Part shown: piece by piece, positions 4,445 through 7,909 of the stretch
Position numbering within the stretch: the first letter of the stretch is position 1
Layout: every line of letters begins with the position of its first letter
Origin: JBMNCR01 sp049366695
GTDB taxonomy: Bacteria; Bacillota; Clostridia; Eubacteriales; Alkalibacteraceae
Direction: 5' to 3'
Assembly (NCBI GenBank): GCA_049366695.1
Contig: JBMNCR010000070.1
Span: 1-7,909, forward strand
DNA: 7,909 nt
The notes under the pieces: generated by a model
Told to the model about the DNA's origin: nothing
Databases searched by the model: none
What the model saw: the letters and a program-made list of their open reading frames with translations, nothing else
Position numbers and translations under genes: made by a program

Positions 4445-7054
4445 ATGGGTGTATTATATAAACTTACATTGCAGCACTTGAAGGGAAATAAAAAACGTAC
4501 CTTGGCTACAATTATTGGGGTTGTTATATCAGCTGCATTGATTTGTGGCACTGCCATATTAGCTTTTAGTTTTCAAGATATGTTTATTCGTAATGCAATT
4601 AAAAACTATGGGAATTATCATGCTGTTTTTTACGATGTACCTGTAGAAAAGGCCAAGTATATTACACAAAATGATTATATAGAACAGAGTAGGATGAGCA
4701 ACAATATTGGTTATGCACTTATAGATAGTAAAAATGAATATAAACCTTATTTATATATAAAAGCATATGATGAAACTTCATTTGAACAACAACCAATTCA
4801 ATTAATAAAGGGAAGGTTCCCGCAGAATACAAAAGAGATTATTATATCAGAGCATTTAAGAAGCAATGGCAATGTAAACTTTGATATTGGTGATGAGGTA
4901 ACATTACATATAGGTAAGAGAGTTGATAAAAATTGTGAAATGAATCAGAGTTATCCTTTTATAAAAGAAGAAGTGTTTCAAGAGGACGAAGTAAAGACTT
5001 ATACAGTGACGGGGGTAATAGAAAGACCAAATTTTGAGCCGTACTCTGCTCCAGGATATACAGCTATTACATTACTAGATATAGATTCATTTACAGACGG
5101 AGACGTAGTAAATATATCGATTATTGCTAATAATCCCAAAGATATATATATAAGAGCGCCAGAGATTGCCCAGAAAGCAAATTTGGAAATGATTGCCAAT
5201 GTCATAGGAGAAGAAGAGTATAATATTTCATATAATACTGAGTTGCTTAGATACATGGGAATAAGCAATGACAAAGAGTTGCTGTTTGCAATATATTTTA
5301 TTTTGTTAATTATTTTGATACTTATCGCTGTTGGTTCTATTACAGTAATATACAATGCATTTACTATATCAATAACTGAACGTAAAAGACAATTTGCAAT
5401 GTTAGTCAGTGTAGGAGCTACCCCAAGACAAATAAGTAAAAGCGTATTACTTGAAGGATTTATTGTAGCAATTATTGGTATACCTATAGGGATTATTGCT
5501 GGAATTATTGGTATAAAAATTACGTTATTATTTGCAAATGATTTTATATCTCAGATTAGCCAAGGAAGAGAAGAAATACAAATGATAGTTTCGCCTTTGG
5601 TCATGCTGATAACTGTCATATGTACTGGATTTATTATATTTATATCTGCACGTAAGCCTGCCATAAAAGCTGCAAAAATTTCGCCTGTTGAAGCCTTGCG
5701 TTTAAATGATGATATCAATTGTAGTGGTAAAAATATTAAAACAGGTAGAATCACAAAATTGTTTGGTATAGAGGGTCAAATTGCTCATAAAAGCCTTAAG
5801 CGCAATAAGAAGAAATACAGAACTACCATTTTTTCTATATTTATAAGTGTAGTAATGTTTATCTCCTTTAATGGATTTATGTTATACACTACACAGGCTA
5901 GCTTAACTTCAGTGCTAGGGTATGATTTGAGTATAAGTATCGATTACAAAAATAAGGAAGAAATAGAAACTATAAAACAGATATCTAAGATGGAAGAAAT
6001 CAATGAAATAGTCAGTATAACTAATCAATATTGTGTAGTGCATACAACAAAAGAAAATATCAATAATGAAGCATTAAAAGAAATATTTGAAGAGTTAAAG
6101 AATGATGAAAAAATAGACGGAGATGATTATGACGTTTCAGTATCCATTTATACATTAGGTGAAGAGCAGTTTGATATATATTTGGAAGATCTAAATGCTG
6201 ACAAAGATCGTTACTATAATGTAGATAGCCCTGCAGGAATATTGATAAATACTTATGAAGATTATATGCAAGTGGATGATGAATTTATTTTGAAAGAAAT
6301 GGAAGTGTTTAATATTGACGAAGGAGACTGGATAGAAATATCGCAAGAAAAAGAATCAGAAGATAATAATGCTAATAGTGTAGAAATTTGTATAGATAAG
6401 ATTAGCAAAAAGCTTCCTAAGGGGATAGTTAATTACGAACCAGTGATTATAGTATCCAATGAGATTTTTGATAATATTATAGAAACATTTGATGATAATT
6501 ATATACATAGTCAAGTACATATAAAAAGCGATAATGTTAGTGCAATTGAAAAAGCAGTAATATCTCAATATAAAGAAGCAGGATTAAAAGAGCCAAATTA
6601 TTATAATGTGGAAGAGGCGGAAAAGAGTGATCGTATGATGATACAATTAATTGGTTTGTTTTGCTATGGATTTATAACCCTGATTACATTAATTGGGATT
6701 ACTAATATATTTAATACCATAGCTACTAATATACAGCTGAGGAACAAAGAATTTGCAATATTGCAATCGGTAGGGTTAACACCAAAAGGATTAGACAAGA
6801 TATTGTTTTATGAAAGTGCCCTCTATGGAATCAAAGCTCTAAGCTATGGTATTCCAGTGAGTATGATTATTAGTTATTTATTGTTTTATATTATCAATGG
6901 AGGGATCGCAAATATCCCATTTGCATTTCCATGGACGGCTATTGTAATTAGTGTAGTAGGAGTATTTGCAATTGTGTTTTCTACCATGATGTATGCTGCG
7001 TCAAAAACAAAACACGAATCACTAATTGATGTAATCAGAAAAGAAAGTGTTTAA
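4445..7054 (+). CDS. ABC transporter permease with two FtsX domains
   Basis: An 869-residue membrane protein forming the transporter with the preceding ATPase. Predicted order: basic N-terminus and first span (about 20-42), extracytoplasmic domain 1 (about 45-275), three spans (about 279-303, 336-362, 380-402), a cytoplasmic linker, then a repeat of the same plan: span (about 458-481), extracytoplasmic domain 2 (about 482-730), three spans (about 732-757, 790-818, 830-853). Each half carries the FtsX landmark before its last spans: TERKRQFAMLVSVGATPRQI (311-330) and LRNKEFAILQSVGLTPKGL (765-783). This duplicated eight-span form differs from BceB permeases, which have ten spans and one large outer domain. 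Domain 2 is strongly acidic. ATG 4445 is preceded by GAGGTG (4431-4436). Context points to export, extraction or target protection involving an envelope-active compound; a lipid or lipoprotein substrate is also possible. Confidence 0.92.
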   Translation: MGVLYKLTLQHLKGNKKRTLATIIGVVISAALICGTAILAFSFQDMFIRNAIKNYGNYHAVFYDVPVEKAKYITQNDYIEQSRMSNNIGYALIDSKNEYKPYLYIKAYDETSFEQQPIQLIKGRFPQNTKEIIISEHLRSNGNVNFDIGDEVTLHIGKRVDKNCEMNQSYPFIKEEVFQEDEVKTYTVTGVIERPNFEPYSAPGYTAITLLDIDSFTDGDVVNISIIANNPKDIYIRAPEIAQKANLEMIANVIGEEEYNISYNTELLRYMGISNDKELLFAIYFILLIILILIAVGSITVIYNAFTISITERKRQFAMLVSVGATPRQISKSVLLEGFIVAIIGIPIGIIAGIIGIKITLLFANDFISQISQGREEIQMIVSPLVMLITVICTGFIIFISARKPAIKAAKISPVEALRLNDDINCSGKNIKTGRITKLFGIEGQIAHKSLKRNKKKYRTTIFSIFISVVMFISFNGFMLYTTQASLTSVLGYDLSISIDYKNKEEIETIKQISKMEEINEIVSITNQYCVVHTTKENINNEALKEIFEELKNDEKIDGDDYDVSVSIYTLGEEQFDIYLEDLNADKDRYYNVDSPAGILINTYEDYMQVDDEFILKEMEVFNIDEGDWIEISQEKESEDNNANSVEICIDKISKKLPKGIVNYEPVIIVSNEIFDNIIETFDDNYIHSQVHIKSDNVSAIEKAVISQYKEAGLKEPNYYNVEEAEKSDRMMIQLIGLFCYGFITLITLIGITNIFNTIATNIQLRNKEFAILQSVGLTPKGLDKILFYESALYGIKALSYGIPVSMIISYLLFYIINGGIANIPFAFPWTAIVISVVGVFAIVFSTMMYAASKTKHESLIDVIRKESV

Positions 7055-7095
7055 TTATATATAATATGGATAGTAAATTGTTAGAATAAGACGAT

Positions 7096-7119
7096 GTTAA
7101 TTTATCAACAATAATTAAC
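7096..7119. repeat. AT-only inverted repeat downstream of the permease gene
   Basis: GTTAATT (7096-7102) and AATTAAC (7113-7119) are exact inverted arms around 10 nt. The stem would be weak and no T tract follows, so it is a poor terminator; it could be a protein site near the next promoter. No better terminator for the four-gene module is visible between 7055 and 7194, so some readthrough into the next gene is possible. Confidence 0.3.
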
Positions 7120-7132
7120 GTATTTAGGAAAT

Positions 7133-7150
7133 ACTCCAGGAGTGTATAAT
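7133..7150 (+). promoter_or_regulatory. -10 box with adjacent inverted repeat, promoter of the DUF1801 gene
   Basis: TATAAT at 7145-7150 is a consensus -10; the -35 region holds only a weak match (TTTAGG, 7123-7128). Directly upstream lies ACTCCAGGAGT (7133-7143), an 11-bp inverted repeat with a single central base. Its position between -35 and -10 suggests an operator; the CTCC/GGAG form is reminiscent of MerR-family sites, but that is only resemblance. Confidence 0.42.
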
Positions 7151-7194
7151 AATACATTTGCATAGAGATGATAATCCGTAAAGGAGGAAATAAT

Positions 7195-7581
7195 GTGGAA
7201 GTTTTTAAAGAATATATAGCGAGTATTGAGAACTTGCAACATCAGGTGCGAATGGAAGAGGTTTTGATTTGGGTAACTGTGAAATTTCCAAACTTAATGC
7301 CAAAGATTGCGTGGAATCAGCCAATGTTTACCGATCATGGGACATTTATTATAGGCTTTAGTGTAGCCAAACAGCATTTGGCTGTTGCTCCTGAAAGGGC
7401 AGGGATTGAACATTTTTCTGATGAAATTGTGCAGGCTAACTACGATCATAGTAAGGAGTTGGTACGTATCAAGTGGAATAGTACGGTTGATTATTCATTG
7501 CTTGAGAGAATGATCCAGTTTAATATTTTGGATAAGGCAGAATGTTCAACTTTTTGGCGCAAAAATAAAAAGAACAAGTAG
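7195..7581 (+). CDS. DUF1801 / YdhG-type protein (frataxin-like iron chaperone family)
   Basis: A 128-residue soluble protein of the DUF1801 family, related to B. subtilis YdhG/Fra, which is reported to deliver iron for Fe-S cluster and heme synthesis. Recognisable family parts are FKEYIASIEN at the start, EEVLIWV..KFPNL (21-34), the hallmark WNQPMFTDHGTFIIGFSVAKQHLAVAP (40-66, quoted here only as WNQPMF, GTFIIGFS and KQHLAVAP), and a C-terminal segment VDYSLLERMIQFNI (98-111). Length matches the family. The start is GTG at 7195, because AAGGAGG (7181-7187) lies 7 nt upstream and the family begins with this sequence. An in-frame ATG at 7168 would put that ribosome binding site inside the gene and has none of its own. 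It has its own promoter and no evident link to the transporter. Assignment to the family is firm; the iron role here is by analogy. Confidence 0.87.
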   Translation: MEVFKEYIASIENLQHQVRMEEVLIWVTVKFPNLMPKIAWNQPMFTDHGTFIIGFSVAKQHLAVAPERAGIEHFSDEIVQANYDHSKELVRIKWNSTVDYSLLERMIQFNILDKAECSTFWRKNKKNK

Positions 7582-7844
7582 GCATTTGCGAAATAGATCA
7601 AAAAACTACCGCAAAAGATCGTGGGGACGGTGTGACTTATACCTCCAAAATATGGTAATGATAGAATGGTGGTATAATTACAGATATTATCGAGTAGGGC
7701 ATGTGTTTTAAGATAAATTCAAAGCGGAGTGCGTAGAGTAGTTAGAAGGTGATAAGTAGTAGATAAATCATCGGAATAACAGGACTAAGTAAATCAAAAG
7801 TAACTGATATATAATGTAGTAAAAAGTCACCATCCCCAAATATC
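7582..7844. other. Gene-free stretch between two convergent genes
   Basis: No open frame of note. A weak inverted repeat, TTTGCG (7585-7590) and CGCAAA (7610-7615), with a 19-nt loop and no T tract follows the DUF1801 stop. An extended -10 box, TGGTATAAT at 7670-7678, has no gene behind it: the sequence after it has frequent stops in all frames (TAG, TAA and TGA recur). Most of the stretch is enclosed by the inverted GGGGA repeats described separately. Confidence 0.5.
7623..7837. repeat. Inverted GGGGAYGGTG-type repeats bounding about 215 bp (possible REP/MITE-like remnant)
   Basis: GGGGACGGTGTGACTT at 7623-7638 is matched in inverse orientation by AAGTCACCATCCCC at 7824-7837, whose complement reads GGGGATGGTGACTT. 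The two differ by one C/T change and a TG insertion. G-runs of this kind stand out in an AT-rich genome. GGGGACGGT motifs are, from memory, common in REP-like palindromes mobilised by IS200-type (RAYT) transposases in clostridia. No transposase is encoded between the arms, so this would be a non-autonomous or decayed copy. An ancient terminator-like structure between convergent genes is the alternative. Confidence 0.4.
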
Positions 7845-7909
7845 TCATTCATCTCTTTTTAATGTTACAGCAACAATCTCAGGAGGATTAAATATTCTGA
7901 TTGGGATTA
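7845..7909 (-). CDS. Possible C-terminal end of a convergent gene, unidentified
   Basis: Reading the minus strand from the right edge, 20 codons are open and end with TGA at 7845-7847, giving a peptide ending IFNPPEIVAVTLKRDE. The composition (alternating hydrophobic residues, then a charged tail) looks like a real protein end rather than AT-driven noise. The inverted GGGGATGGTG repeat begins 7 nt after the stop, as expected of an intergenic repeat. On the plus strand AGGAGG at 7881-7886 looks like a ribosome binding site but has no ATG or GTG at the right distance. I cannot assign a family from 20 residues. Confidence 0.4.
   Translation of the reverse strand, partial: IPIRIFNPPEIVAVTLKRDE

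Noticed and set aside
4999..5754. Minus-strand open frames of 118 and 67 codons inside the permease gene
   Set aside because: They are antisense shadows of hydrophobic codons in a strongly supported gene and have no start signals.
7168..7194. Upstream ATG for the DUF1801 protein
   Set aside because: It has no ribosome binding site, adds residues (MIIRKGGNN) encoded by the Shine-Dalgarno region itself, and the family starts at the GTG at 7195.
7881..7909. AGGAGG near the right edge as the ribosome binding site of a plus-strand gene
   Set aside because: No ATG or GTG occurs within the next 23 bases; the minus-strand reading as the end of a convergent gene explains it better.
1..7909. CRISPR array, tRNA or rRNA genes, or a novel multi-gene defence system
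   Set aside because: No regularly spaced repeats, no cloverleaf or conserved rRNA segments, and every sizeable gene belongs to a recognisable family.

Overview
The window is AT-rich, uses Gram-positive Shine-Dalgarno sites (AGGAGG, AGGTGGG) and AT-biased codons, and carries gene families typical of Firmicutes. A member of the Clostridia is the best fit; I cannot name a genus.

Layout. (1) Bases 1-391, minus strand: the C-terminal half of an MFS transporter running off the left edge. Its N-terminal half is missing and an in-frame TGA (392-394) sits where the fragment ends, so it looks like a decayed or truncated gene. (2) Bases 395-683: very AT-rich, with a 10-bp-arm inverted repeat and a good promoter whose 17-bp spacer holds a near-palindromic operator. 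(3) 684-1358: a TetR-family regulator, divergent from the MFS remnant. (4) 1359-1770: a 412-bp gap with no convincing gene. Its right end is a dense control region: an inverted repeat, an extended -10 promoter and a strong intrinsic terminator placed directly before the next gene. (5) 1771-7054: a four-gene module of OmpR-type response regulator, sensor histidine kinase, ABC ATPase and 869-aa double-FtsX permease. The regulator and kinase overlap or abut. The ATPase and permease are 2 bp apart. Between the pairs is an 81-bp gap with its own promoter and a perfect palindrome, TGACAATATTGTCA, overlapping the kinase stop codon. (6) 7195-7581: a small DUF1801/YdhG-type protein (frataxin-like iron chaperone family) starting at GTG. 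(7) 7582-7844: a gene-free stretch bounded by inverted GGGGAYGGTG-type repeats. (8) 7845-7909: probably the last codons of a convergent gene.

How the genes work together. The four-gene module has the logic of an envelope-stress or antimicrobial-peptide detoxification unit: kinase and regulator control a second promoter driving the transporter pair, probably through the palindrome. The palindrome resembles the BceR-type operator, but the proteins are not canonical BceS/BceB. The kinase has a loop of about 65 residues outside the membrane, and the permease has two large extracytoplasmic domains and about eight membrane spans. The substrate cannot be read from the sequence.

The module is a recognisable family arrangement rather than a wholly new system. 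The least explained parts are the regulatory layout before the response regulator, the operator before the ATPase gene, and the repeat-bounded 3' region.
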